A DNA stretch of 64,000 nucleotides. Origin: Streptomyces ipomoeae 91-03 (GTDB lineage: Bacteria > Actinomycetota > Actinomycetes > Streptomycetales > Streptomycetaceae). The stretch lies in NCBI RefSeq assembly GCF_000317595.1, contig NZ_AEJC01000621.1:1-64000 (forward strand). The letters are read 5' to 3'. The notes under the pieces were generated by a model, which did no database searches, had not been told where the DNA came from, and was given only the letters and a program-made list of their open reading frames with translations. Positions within the stretch are counted from its first letter, which is position 1. Each line of letters begins with the position of its first letter. The translations under genes and the position numbers were made by a program. Below, piece by piece: positions 34,819-42,839 of this stretch.

Positions 34819-36813
34819 GTGAGCACCCCCTTCCCTTTCACAGCCGTCGTCGGCCAGGACGACTTGCGGCTCGCGCTGCTGCTGAACGCCGTGTCTCCGG
34901 CGGTCGGCGGTGTGCTGGTGCGCGGTGAGAAGGGCACTGCCAAGTCGACGGCGGTACGGGCGCTCTCGGCGCTCATGCCCACGCTGGACGTCGTCTCCGA
35001 ATGCCGTTTCTCGTGTGACCCCGCTTCCCCCGACCCGGCGTGTCCGGACGGTCCGCATGAGGCGGGTGCCTTCGAGACGCGCCCGGCGCGGATGGTCGAG
35101 TTGCCCGTCGGCGCCTCCGAGGACCGGCTCGTCGGGGCGCTCGACATCGAGCGGGCGCTGGCGGAGGGCGTGAAGGCCTTCGAGCCGGGGCTCCTCGCGG
35201 ACGCGCACCGGGGAATCCTCTACGTCGACGAAGTCAACCTCCTCCACGACCATCTGGTCGACCTGCTGCTGGACGCCGCCGCCATGGGCGCCTCGTACGT
35301 CGAACGTGAGGGCGTCTCCGTACGACACCAGGCTCGTTTCCTGCTGGTCGGGACCATGAATCCCGAGGAAGGGGAGCTCAGGCCCCAACTCCTCGACCGG
35401 TTCGGGTTGACCGTCGAGGTCGCCGCCTCGCGGGAGCCCGAGCAGCGGGTGGAGGTCGTACGGCGGCGGCTCGCGTACGACGACGATCCGGTCGGGTTCG
35501 CCGCGCGGTGGGCGGACGAGGAGGCCGCCGTACGGCAGCGGATCGTGGCGGCGCGGGAGTTGTTGCCGCGGGTGCGGCTGAGTGACGGGGCGTTGCGGCA
35601 GATCGCGGCCACCTGCGCGGCCTTCGAGGTGGACGGTATGCGCGCCGACATCGTGATGGCGCGGACGGCCACCGCGCTGGCCGCGTGGGCCGGGCGGACC
35701 GAGGTGCTCGCCGAGGACGTGCGGCAGGCGGCGCTGCTGGCGCTGCCGCACCGGCGGCGCAGGAATCCTTTCGATGCGCCCGGTCTCGACGAGGACAAGC
35801 TCGACGAGACGTTGGAGCAGTTCTCGGGGGAAGGTGACGACGACCCCGATCCCGAGGGTCCCGGGGGCGGTGGGCAGCCGTCGCCGGACGCCGGGCCGCA
35901 GGACGGGGACACCGCCGCGCAGCCCGAGGCCGGGGAGGGCGGTGAGCCGCAGGCCTCCGGTGCCGGTTCGGGTGAGCAGTCCGCCGTGCGGGCCGCCGAG
36001 CCGTTCCGTACGAAGGTGCTGAGTGTGCCGGGAGTCGGCGAGGGTGCCGCCGGGCGGCGGTCGCGGGCGCGGAACGAGTACGGGCGGACCACGGGGGCCC
36101 GGCGGCCCCAGGGTGCCCTCACCAAGCTGCACTTGGCCGCCACCGTGCAGGCTGCCGCGCCGCATCAGCGGGCGCGGGGGCGGTCCGGGCCGGGGCTCAT
36201 CGTGCAGCGGGACGATCTGCGGCAGGTCACGCGCGAGGGGCGTGAGGGGAATCTCGTGCTGTTCGTCGTCGACGCCTCCGGGTCGATGGCGGCTCGGCAG
36301 CGGATGAGTGCCGTGAAGGGCGCTGTGCTTTCGCTGTTGCTGGATGCGTATCAGCGGCGGGACAAGGTCGGGCTGGTGACGTTTCGGGGGTCGGCCGCGG
36401 ATGTGGCTCTGCCGCCGACCTCGTCCGTCGACGCCGCTGCCGCCCGGCTGGAGTCGTTGCCGACCGGTGGGCGGACTCCGCTGGCCGCCGGACTGCTCAA
36501 GGCGCATGACGTGCTACGGGTCGAGCGGTTGCGGGATCCGGCGCGGCGGGCACTGGTTGTCGTGGTGACCGATGGGCGGGCCACCGGTGGGCCGGAGCCG
36601 GTGGCGCTCGCGGGACGGGCGGCCCGGCTGTTCGCCGCCGAGGGTGTCGCTTCCGTCGTCGTGGACTGTGAGTCGGGGCCCGTGCGGCTGGGGCTGGCCG
36701 GGCGGTTGGCCGGTGAGCTGGGCGGTACGGCGGTGACGCTGGACGAGCTTCGGGCGGACTCCATCGCCGGGCTCGTGCGGGACGTGCAGGGGACTTCGAG
36801 GAGGGTCGCGTAA
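34819..36813 (+). CDS. Magnesium/cobalt chelatase ATPase, ChlI-ChlD fusion type
   Basis: 664 aa, GTG start with AAGGAG upstream. The N-terminal AAA+ domain holds Walker A GEKGTAKS (residues 36-43) and Walker B ILYVDEVNLL (about 133-142). The middle (about 325-400) is an acidic Pro/Gly/Asp linker. The C-terminal von Willebrand A domain has the MIDAS motif DASGSM near residue 485, preceded by LVLFVV. This combines both small subunits of a class I chelatase and most likely drives CobN in cobalt insertion. cobS and cobT were not found here. The stop codon overlaps the cobO ATG as TAATG. Confidence 0.92.
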   Translation: MSTPFPFTAVVGQDDLRLALLLNAVSPAVGGVLVRGEKGTAKSTAVRALSALMPTLDVVSECRFSCDPASPDPACPDGPHEAGAFETRPARMVELPVGASEDRLVGALDIERALAEGVKAFEPGLLADAHRGILYVDEVNLLHDHLVDLLLDAAAMGASYVEREGVSVRHQARFLLVGTMNPEEGELRPQLLDRFGLTVEVAASREPEQRVEVVRRRLAYDDDPVGFAARWADEEAAVRQRIVAARELLPRVRLSDGALRQIAATCAAFEVDGMRADIVMARTATALAAWAGRTEVLAEDVRQAALLALPHRRRRNPFDAPGLDEDKLDETLEQFSGEGDDDPDPEGPGGGGQPSPDAGPQDGDTAAQPEAGEGGEPQASGAGSGEQSAVRAAEPFRTKVLSVPGVGEGAAGRRSRARNEYGRTTGARRPQGALTKLHLAATVQAAAPHQRARGRSGPGLIVQRDDLRQVTREGREGNLVLFVVDASGSMAARQRMSAVKGAVLSLLLDAYQRRDKVGLVTFRGSAADVALPPTSSVDAAAARLESLPTGGRTPLAAGLLKAHDVLRVERLRDPARRALVVVVTDGRATGGPEPVALAGRAARLFAAEGVASVVVDCESGPVRLGLAGRLAGELGGTAVTLDELRADSIAGLVRDVQGTSRRVA

Positions 36814-37421
36814 TGCCTCAGGGACAGCCGAGTGTGGTGCCGGACGACGGGCTGACGACTCGTCAGCGTCGTAATCGACCGCTCGTGGTCGTGCACACGG
36901 GCATCGGGAAGGGCAAGTCGACCGCCGCCTTCGGGCTGGCGTTGCGGGCCTGGAACCAGGGGTGGCCGATCGGGGTGTTCCAGTTCGTCAAGTCGGCGAA
37001 GTGGAAGGTCGGCGAGGAGCGGGCGCTGCGGGTGCTCGGGGACTCCGGGGAGGGCGGGTCCGTCGCCTGGCACAAGATGGGCGAGGGGTGGTCCTGGGTC
37101 CAGCGCGACCTTCAGGGGGACAACCTCAGCAACGAGGAGAAGGCCCGGGAGGGCTGGGAGCAGGTCAAGCGGGACCTCGCCGCCGAGACGTACCAGCTGT
37201 ACGTGCTCGACGAGTTCGCGTACCCGATGCACTGGGGGTGGGTCGACACCGACGAGGTCATCGATGTGCTGCGTGATCGGCCCGGGACCCAGCATGTCGT
37301 CATCACCGGGCGGAACGCGCCCGAGAAGCTCGTCGACTTCGCGGATCTCGTGACCGACATGTCCAAGGTCAAGCACCCCATGGACGTCGGTCAGAAGGGT
37401 CAGAGGGGCATCGAGTGGTGA
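36813..37421 (+). CDS. cobO: Cob(I)yrinic acid a,c-diamide adenosyltransferase CobO
   Basis: 202 aa. The P-loop GIGKGKST is at residues 30-37 and other typical blocks are AFGLALRAWNQGW, VFQFVKSAKWKVGE, YVLDEFAYPMHWGW and VITGRNAPEKLVDFADLVTDM. It transfers the 5'-deoxyadenosyl group of ATP to Co(I) corrinoids. It overlaps the chelatase ATPase stop by one base and precedes cobB by a few bases. Confidence 0.96.
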   Translation: MPQGQPSVVPDDGLTTRQRRNRPLVVVHTGIGKGKSTAAFGLALRAWNQGWPIGVFQFVKSAKWKVGEERALRVLGDSGEGGSVAWHKMGEGWSWVQRDLQGDNLSNEEKAREGWEQVKRDLAAETYQLYVLDEFAYPMHWGWVDTDEVIDVLRDRPGTQHVVITGRNAPEKLVDFADLVTDMSKVKHPMDVGQKGQRGIEW

Positions 37422-37425
37422 CCCC

Positions 37426-38979
37426 GTGATGTCGTCCTCGTCCGTGCCCTTGTCCTCCTCGTCATTGTCCTCGTCATTGTCCTCGTCCATGTCCTCCTCG
37501 TCCTCCGTCCCCCGGCTGGTCATCGCCGCGCCCTCCTCGGGCAGCGGCAAGACCACCGTCGCCACGGGGTTGATGGCCGCGTTCGCCGCGCGGGGGCTTG
37601 CCGTGTCCCCGCACAAGGTGGGGCCGGACTACATCGATCCCGGGTATCACGCGCTCGCCTGCGGGCGGGTGGGGCGGAACCTCGACGCGTATCTGTGCGG
37701 GCCGGAGTTGGTCGCGCCCCTGTTCGCGCATGGCGCGCGCGGGTGCGACATCGCCGTCGTCGAGGGTGTGATGGGGATGTACGACGGGGCCGCCGGGGAG
37801 GGCGAGTTGGCGTCCACCGCGCAGGTGGCGAAGTTGTTGCGGGCGCCGGTGGTGTTGGTCGTGGACGCGTCGTCGCAGTCGCGGTCGGTGGGGGCGTTGG
37901 TGCACGGGTTCGTCTCGTGGGATCCGGAGGTGCGGGTCGGGGGCGTGATCCTCAACAAGGTCGCCTCGGATCGGCATGAGGAGTTGTTGCGGGAGGCGTT
38001 GGAGTCGGTCGGGGTGCCCGTGTTGGGTGTGCTGCGGAGGGCTCCGCAGGTGGATACGCCGTCCAGGCATTTGGGGTTGGTGCCGGTTGCCGAGCGGCGG
38101 GCTCGTGCCGTGGAGGCGGTCGCGGCGATGGGTGCGCAGGTGGCGGGCGGGTGCGATCTGGAGGCGTTGGTCGCGCTGGCACGCGGTGCGGGGGCGTTGT
38201 CGGGTGCGGCTTGGGATGCGGGTGCGGCTTTGGTTTCTTCGGCCCCGTCTCTGGGGGCTGCCGCGCCCAGAGCCCCGCTTCGGTCTGAACGGCCTCGTCC
38301 TCAAACGCCGGACAGGCTGATTCTGCCGGGGCCGGCCAAGAAGGTGCCCGGAGTCGGAGCACCAATCGTCGCCGCGGCGCCGGTCGTCGCCGTCGCCGGT
38401 GGTCCCGCGTTCACCTTCTCCTATGCCGAGCATGCCGAGTTGCTTGTCGCCGCCGGGGCCGAAGTCGTTGTCTTCGATCCGCTCAAGGATGAGCAGTTGC
38501 CCGACGGGACTCGCGGGTTGGTCATCGGGGGTGGGTTTCCGGAGGTGTACGCCGCCGAGTTGTCCGCCAATGAGGCGTTGCGGAAGGCCGTGGGTGAGCT
38601 GGCGTCGGGTGGGGCGCCCGTTGCCGCCGAGTGTGCGGGGCTGCTTTACCTCTGCCGGGAGTTGGACGGGCAGCCCATGTGCGGGGTGCTCGACGCGACC
38701 GCTCGGATGGACTCGCGGCTCACCCTCGGGTATCGGGACGCCGTGGCCGTCAGTGACAGTGTGCTCGCGGCGGCCGGGACCCGGATGCGGGGGCACGAGT
38801 TTCATCGGACGGTCGTCGAGCCGGGAGCCGGGGCGGCTCCCGCCTGGGGCGTACGGGCGCCCGCGCGGCGGGTCGAAGGTTTTGTACAGCGGGGTGCGCA
38901 CGCGAGTTATCTGCACACGCACTGGGCGTCGGAGCCCGGTGTCGCCCGTCGGTTCGTGGAGAGGTGCCGGACGTCATGA
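37426..38979 (+). CDS. cobB: Cobyrinic acid a,c-diamide synthase CobB (CbiA)
   Basis: 517 aa if the GTG at 37426 is used. ATPase domain: P-loop APSSGSGKTT near residue 31, KVGPDYIDPGYH, and VEGVMGMYDG. Glutaminase domain: Cys near residue 404 in AAECAGLLYLC, and the closing HASYLHTHWASEP. It uses glutamine and ATP to amidate the a and c carboxyls. Two oddities: a serine-repeat head coded by a 12-base tandem repeat, so the true start may be the ATG at 37489; and an in-frame insertion of about 36 residues between the domains that reads as an intergenic repeat (see the repeat entry). Confidence 0.95.
   Translation: MMSSSSVPLSSSSLSSSLSSSMSSSSSVPRLVIAAPSSGSGKTTVATGLMAAFAARGLAVSPHKVGPDYIDPGYHALACGRVGRNLDAYLCGPELVAPLFAHGARGCDIAVVEGVMGMYDGAAGEGELASTAQVAKLLRAPVVLVVDASSQSRSVGALVHGFVSWDPEVRVGGVILNKVASDRHEELLREALESVGVPVLGVLRRAPQVDTPSRHLGLVPVAERRARAVEAVAAMGAQVAGGCDLEALVALARGAGALSGAAWDAGAALVSSAPSLGAAAPRAPLRSERPRPQTPDRLILPGPAKKVPGVGAPIVAAAPVVAVAGGPAFTFSYAEHAELLVAAGAEVVVFDPLKDEQLPDGTRGLVIGGGFPEVYAAELSANEALRKAVGELASGGAPVAAECAGLLYLCRELDGQPMCGVLDATARMDSRLTLGYRDAVAVSDSVLAAAGTRMRGHEFHRTVVEPGAGAAPAWGVRAPARRVEGFVQRGAHASYLHTHWASEPGVARRFVERCRTS
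37438..37503 (+). repeat. 12-bp tandem repeat at the 5' end of cobB
   Basis: GTCCTCGTCATT occurs twice in a row, followed by GTCCTCGTCCAT and shorter GTCCTC units. The in-frame reading is SSSL-type tetrapeptides that form a Ser-rich N-terminus. Several alternative starts (GTG 37426, ATG 37429, ATG 37489) lie in and around it. The period is a multiple of three, so unit gain or loss would keep the frame. Confidence 0.85.
38239..38345 (+). repeat. Streptomyces-type intergenic repeat lying inside cobB
   Basis: The stretch has inverted arms CTCTGGG (38249-38255) and CCCAGAG (38266-38272), then CCCCGCTTCGGTCTGAACGG and CCTCGTCCTCAAACGCCGGA. As I recall, this matches repeats common between streptomycete genes (tail CTCAAACGCCGGACxGGCTGA). 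Here it is translated in frame as residues about 271-306 of CobB, in the linker between the ATPase and glutaminase domains. No other copy is in the window. Confidence 0.65.
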
Positions 38980-39725
38980 GCAGCAGGTTGATCGGAGTGG
39001 GCGTCGGGCCGGGTGACCCGGAGCTGGTGACCGTCAAGGGTGTCAACGCTTTGCGGGACGCCGATGTCGTCGTCGTGCCCGTCATGGGCTCACTTGATGG
39101 AAAGGACGGCGGGGAGCCGGGGCGTGCCGAGGCGACCGTGCTGCACTATGTGGCGGCGGACAAGGTCGTACGCGTGGTGTTCGCGCTGAACGAGCGGACC
39201 GACCGGGCGCGGCGGGAGGCCGCCTGGGACGCTGCCGGGGAACGGGTCGCCGAGCTGCTGCGCACGCGTTCCAGCGTCGCCTTCGCCACCATCGGTGACC
39301 CGAACGTGTACTCCACGTTCACGTATCTCGCGCAGACGATCGCAGAGGTCGTACCGGGGACCGTCGTCGAGACCGTGCCCGGCATCACCGCCATGCAGGA
39401 TCTCGCGGCGCGCTCGGGTGCCGTGCTGACGGAAGGGACCGAGCCGCTGACGCTCGTGCCCGTGACGGCGGGGGCGGCCGTGCTGAAGGACGCCCTCAAC
39501 GGGCCGGGGACCGTCGTCGCGTACAAGTTCGGGCGGCAGGCGGCGGAGGTCGCCGAGGCGTTGCGCGAGACCGGGCGGATCGACGACGCGGTGTGGGGGT
39601 CCGCGCTGGGGCTGGCGGAGGAGTCCATCCAGGCCGCCGGGGAGCTGGACGGTCGTCCGCTGCCCTATCTCTCCACCCTCATCGCCCCCGCCCCGCGCGG
39701 CGGTGGACGCGGCGGCAAGCTGTGA
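38976..39725 (+). CDS. cobI: Precorrin-2 C20-methyltransferase CobI (CbiL)
   Basis: 249 aa from the ATG at 38976, overlapping the cobB stop by ATGA. The corrin methyltransferase signature LIGVGVGPGDPELVTVKG (residues 5-22) and the SAM loop ATIGDPNVYSTFTYL (near 106) are present, with VPGITAMQDLAAR in the middle. It methylates C20 of precorrin-2. It is the last gene of the first contiguous cob block; the next gene is a ZIP transporter on the opposite strand. Confidence 0.95.
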   Translation: MSSRLIGVGVGPGDPELVTVKGVNALRDADVVVVPVMGSLDGKDGGEPGRAEATVLHYVAADKVVRVVFALNERTDRARREAAWDAAGERVAELLRTRSSVAFATIGDPNVYSTFTYLAQTIAEVVPGTVVETVPGITAMQDLAARSGAVLTEGTEPLTLVPVTAGAAVLKDALNGPGTVVAYKFGRQAAEVAEALRETGRIDDAVWGSALGLAEESIQAAGELDGRPLPYLSTLIAPAPRGGGRGGKL

Positions 39726-39790
39726 GCGTTCCCGGTGCGCCGGTGTGGGGCGAGCCCGGCTGCGGTGCGCGGCGCCCGGCAGCCTCGCGT

Positions 39791-40519
39791 TCACTCCGTC
39801 ACTCCCACCACCACCCAGATGAACACCGCCCCGGCGATCGTGCACAGCAGCGTGGAGCGGGCCGGGTGTTCATGGTGGGCCTCGGGGAGGATCTCGGCGG
39901 CGGCCAGGTACAGCAGTCCGCCGCCGAAGAAGCCGAGATAGCAGCCGAGGGGTTGTTCCGGGATCGTGAAGAAGAGCGTGGAGGCGGCGCCCAGTACCGG
40001 GGCCGCCGCGTCCGCCACCAGCATCGCGATCGCTCGGCGGCGGGCGTTGCCGTACACGCTCGTCAGTGTGTACGTGTTGAAGCCGTCCGCGAAGTCGTGA
40101 GCGATCACCGCCAGCGCGACCGCCACGCCCATGCCCCCGCCGACCTGGAAGGCCGCGCCGATCGCCACGCCGTCCATGGCGCTGTGGCCGACCATCGCGG
40201 CGGCGGCCGTCAGACCCACCTGCGGGGCACGGCCATTGTGCTCCTCCGCACCGTGCGCGGCCTGCCGGGCCGCCAGCAGGCGTTCCACCAGGTGGGCCAG
40301 GAGGAAGCCGGCGACGAACAGCAGCAGGGCGGCCGGTACGCCGAAGACCGCGTCGCCGGCCGCCTCCAGGGCCTCCGGCAGCAGATCCAGGCCGACCACG
40401 CCCAGCATCAGGCCGCCGGCCAGGCCCAGCACCAGATGGCGGCGGTCCGTCACGCGTTGTGCCGTCCAGCCGCCGAGCAACGTCATGAGGAAGGCGCCGA
40501 GCGCTACGAAGACCGCCAT
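39791..40519 (-). CDS. ZIP family metal transporter within the cob cluster
   Basis: 242 aa, about 8 TM segments. The two metal-site helices are clear: MVGHSAMDGVAIGAAFQ (TM IV) and VIAHDFADGFNTYTL (TM V), each with the HxxxDG pattern. An inner loop (HGAEEHNGRAP) is His-containing. ZIP proteins bring divalent cations such as zinc, iron, manganese or cobalt into the cytosol. The location between cobI and cobM suggests cobalt supply, but the gene is on the opposite strand and metal choice cannot be read. I recall a metal transporter at the same place in S. coelicolor. Confidence 0.88.
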   Translation of the reverse strand: MAVFVALGAFLMTLLGGWTAQRVTDRRHLVLGLAGGLMLGVVGLDLLPEALEAAGDAVFGVPAALLLFVAGFLLAHLVERLLAARQAAHGAEEHNGRAPQVGLTAAAAMVGHSAMDGVAIGAAFQVGGGMGVAVALAVIAHDFADGFNTYTLTSVYGNARRRAIAMLVADAAAPVLGAASTLFFTIPEQPLGCYLGFFGGGLLYLAAAEILPEAHHEHPARSTLLCTIAGAVFIWVVVGVTE

Positions 40520-40597
40520 GTTCCTTTGCTACCGGATGAGCCGGGCCCCGCGTTCGCGGCGCCCCGAGCTGGAGTGCCCTTGAGGGGGCCGTTTTCG

Positions 40598-40678
40598 GCT
40601 GCAGGTTCGTTGTGGCTGGTCGCGCCCACGCGGCGGAGCCGCGAATGTCCCAGCCCCGCGCCCCTTGAGGGGCGCGCC
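40598..40678 (+). repeat. REP-like streptomycete intergenic repeat, copy A
   Basis: It reads GCAGGTTCGTTGTGGCTGGT at its left, CGCGGCGGAGCCGCG in the middle (a hairpin) and CGCGCCCC-TTGA-GGGGCGCG (40657-40676) at its right. The left and right parts match copy B at 50043-50105 in reverse orientation, while the middle 28 bases are extra. It fills the divergent gap between the ZIP gene and cobM and ends about 20 bases before the cobM start. Confidence 0.8.
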
Positions 40679-40698
40679 ACATCACCGGAAGAGGCACG

Positions 40699-41583
40699 AT
40701 GACCCCCGCTACCGATACCCCCTCCGCCAAAGTGACCTTCGTCGGGGCCGGGCCCGGGGCTGCTGATCTGCTCACGTTTCGGGGCGCGCGAGCCATCGCC
40801 GAGGCCGATGTCGTGATCTGGGCGGCCAGCCTGGTCCAGGCGGAGGTCCTCGACCACGCGCGCGAGGGCGCGGAAATACTCGACTCGGCGGCCATGTCGT
40901 TGGAGGACGTCGTCGCCGTGTACGAGCGGGCCCTCGCCGAGGGGCTGAAGGTGGCGCGGATTCACTCCGGGGACCCGGCGCTGTGGGGTGGTACGCAGGA
41001 GCAGCTGGACCGGTGCCGGGAGATCGGGATCGCCGCCGAGGTCGTTCCCGGGGTGTCCTCCTTCTCCGCCGTCGCGGCGCTCGCGCAGCGGGAGTTGACG
41101 ATTCCGGAGGTCGCGCAGTCCGTGATCCTGACCCGGCTCGGCGGGGGCAAGACGCCCATGCCGCCCGGCGAGGACGTACGGGAGTTCGCGCGGCACGGTA
41201 CGACGATGGCGGTGTTCCTGTCCGCCGCGCGCAGTGGGCAGTTGGTGCGGGAGCTGCTGGAGGGCGGTTACCCGACGACGACGCCCGTCGTGGTGGCGTA
41301 CCAGGCGACCTGGCCCGAGGAACTGGTCGTGAAGTGCACGATCGGCACGTTGGAGGAGACCGTCAAGGAGCACAAGCTGTGGAAGCACACGCTGTTCCTG
41401 GTCGGCCCGGCCCTCGACGCCCACGGCACGCGCTCGCACCTCTACCACCCGGGTCACTTCCACGGGTACCGGAAGGCGGACCCGGCGGCGCGCAAGGCCC
41501 TGCGTGAGGCAAACCGGGAAGCGGCTCGTGAGACACGTCGTGAGTCGGGTCGTGAGTCGCGGGAACAGGGTGCCACGCCGTGA
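40699..41583 (+). CDS. cobM: Precorrin-4 C11-methyltransferase CobM
   Basis: 294 aa. Typical blocks are VTFVGAGPGAADLLTFRGA near the N-terminus, HSGDPALWGGTQEQL near residue 95, VPGVSSFSAVAALAQRELTIP and VILTRLGGGKTPMP. The C-terminal 50 residues are an Arg/Ala/Glu tail. It methylates C11 of precorrin-4. First gene of the second cob block, with GGAAGAGG before the ATG; it overlaps cobL by GTGA. No second riboswitch lies upstream, only the repeat. Confidence 0.95.
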   Translation: MTPATDTPSAKVTFVGAGPGAADLLTFRGARAIAEADVVIWAASLVQAEVLDHAREGAEILDSAAMSLEDVVAVYERALAEGLKVARIHSGDPALWGGTQEQLDRCREIGIAAEVVPGVSSFSAVAALAQRELTIPEVAQSVILTRLGGGKTPMPPGEDVREFARHGTTMAVFLSAARSGQLVRELLEGGYPTTTPVVVAYQATWPEELVVKCTIGTLEETVKEHKLWKHTLFLVGPALDAHGTRSHLYHPGHFHGYRKADPAARKALREANREAARETRRESGRESREQGATP

Positions 41584-42839
41584 TCAGCGTCATCGGTACG
41601 GGCACGGGGGCGCCCCTTCCCCCGGACGCCGAGGCGGTGTTGGCCGAGGCGGCGCTCGTCGTGGGCGGGCGGCGGCATCTGGAGGCGGCGCGGCTGCCGG
41701 AGGCCGCTGAGCGGGTGGTGCTGGGGCCGTTGGCGCCCGCGCTCGATGTGATCGAGAAGTACATGGGCGAGCGGGTCGTCGTGCTCGCCTCCGGTGACCC
41801 GGGGTTCTTCGGGATCGTGCGGGCGCTGGCCGAGCGGTTCGGGGCCGACGCGCTGGACGTACGGCCGGGGGTGTCGTCCGTGGCCACCGCGTTCGCGCGG
41901 CTGGGGCTGACCTGGGACGACGCGGTCGTGGTGAGCGCCCATGGACGTGAGCTGCGGACCGCGCTGAACGTGTGCCGGGCGCGACCCAAGGTGGCGGTGC
42001 TGACCGGGCCGGGCGCGGGTCCCGCCGAACTGGGCGCGGGGCTCCACGCGGTGGGCGCTCGGCGGGTGCTCGTCGTCGCGTCCGCGCTGGGCGACCCGGA
42101 GCACGAGCGGGTCGAGCGGGTGACTCCGGCCGAGGCCGCCGGACGCGACTGGGGCGGGGCGGTGAGCGTCGTACTGTGCCTCGGTGTCGAGGAGGAGGGC
42201 CGTACGGTCGCTCCGATGCGTACCGTCGCCGGGGGCGGGCGTCTAGCTCCCTCCCGATGGGCCCTCGACGAGGGCGAGTTCGCGCACCGCGACTCGATGA
42301 TCACCAAGTCGGAGGTACGGGCCCTCGCGCTCGCCCGGCTCGGGCCGCGGCTCGGGGATCTGGTGTGGGACGTCGGCGCGGGCTCCGGTTCGGTGGCCGT
42401 GGAGTGCGCGCGGCTCGGCGCGGCCGTCACCGCCGTCGAGAAGGCGGCGGACGACGTGGCGCGCGTCCACGCCAACGCCGCCGCGCACGGCGTCGACGTC
42501 CATGTGGTGCACGGTACGGCGCCGGACGCGCTGGACGGCCTGCACGGGGACCCCGACGCCGTGTTCATCGGCGGCGGGGGCCGCGAACTGTCCGCCGTCG
42601 TCACCGCGTGCGCGCGGCGCGCCCGGCGGACCGTGGTGGTCGCCATGGCCGCGCTCGACCGGGTGCCCGCGGCCCGGGAGGCGCTGCTCTCCGCCGGGTT
42701 CACCTGTGACGGTGTACTGCTGCAGTCGTCCCGGCTGGCGCCGCTGCCGGGGAACGTGACCCGGCTGGCCGCCACCAATCCCGTATTTCTGCTGTGGGGC
42801 GTTCGGCCTCCGGCGCACAACGAAGGAGTTGACCGGTGA
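41580..42839 (+). CDS. cobL: Precorrin-6Y C5,15-methyltransferase/decarboxylase CobL (CbiE-CbiT)
   Basis: 419 aa in two domains. CbiE part (residues 1-200): ISVIGTGTGAPLPPDAEAVL, VLASGDPGFFGIVRAL and VRPGVSSVATAFARLGLTW. CbiT part (about 237-415): HRDSMITKSEVRALALARL, the Rossmann SAM motif VWDVGAGSGSVAVECARLG (near 262) and AVFIGGGG. It methylates C5 and C15 and decarboxylates the acetate at C12. Overlaps both neighbours by GTGA. Confidence 0.96.
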   Translation: MISVIGTGTGAPLPPDAEAVLAEAALVVGGRRHLEAARLPEAAERVVLGPLAPALDVIEKYMGERVVVLASGDPGFFGIVRALAERFGADALDVRPGVSSVATAFARLGLTWDDAVVVSAHGRELRTALNVCRARPKVAVLTGPGAGPAELGAGLHAVGARRVLVVASALGDPEHERVERVTPAEAAGRDWGGAVSVVLCLGVEEEGRTVAPMRTVAGGGRLAPSRWALDEGEFAHRDSMITKSEVRALALARLGPRLGDLVWDVGAGSGSVAVECARLGAAVTAVEKAADDVARVHANAAAHGVDVHVVHGTAPDALDGLHGDPDAVFIGGGGRELSAVVTACARRARRTVVVAMAALDRVPAAREALLSAGFTCDGVLLQSSRLAPLPGNVTRLAATNPVFLLWGVRPPAHNEGVDR

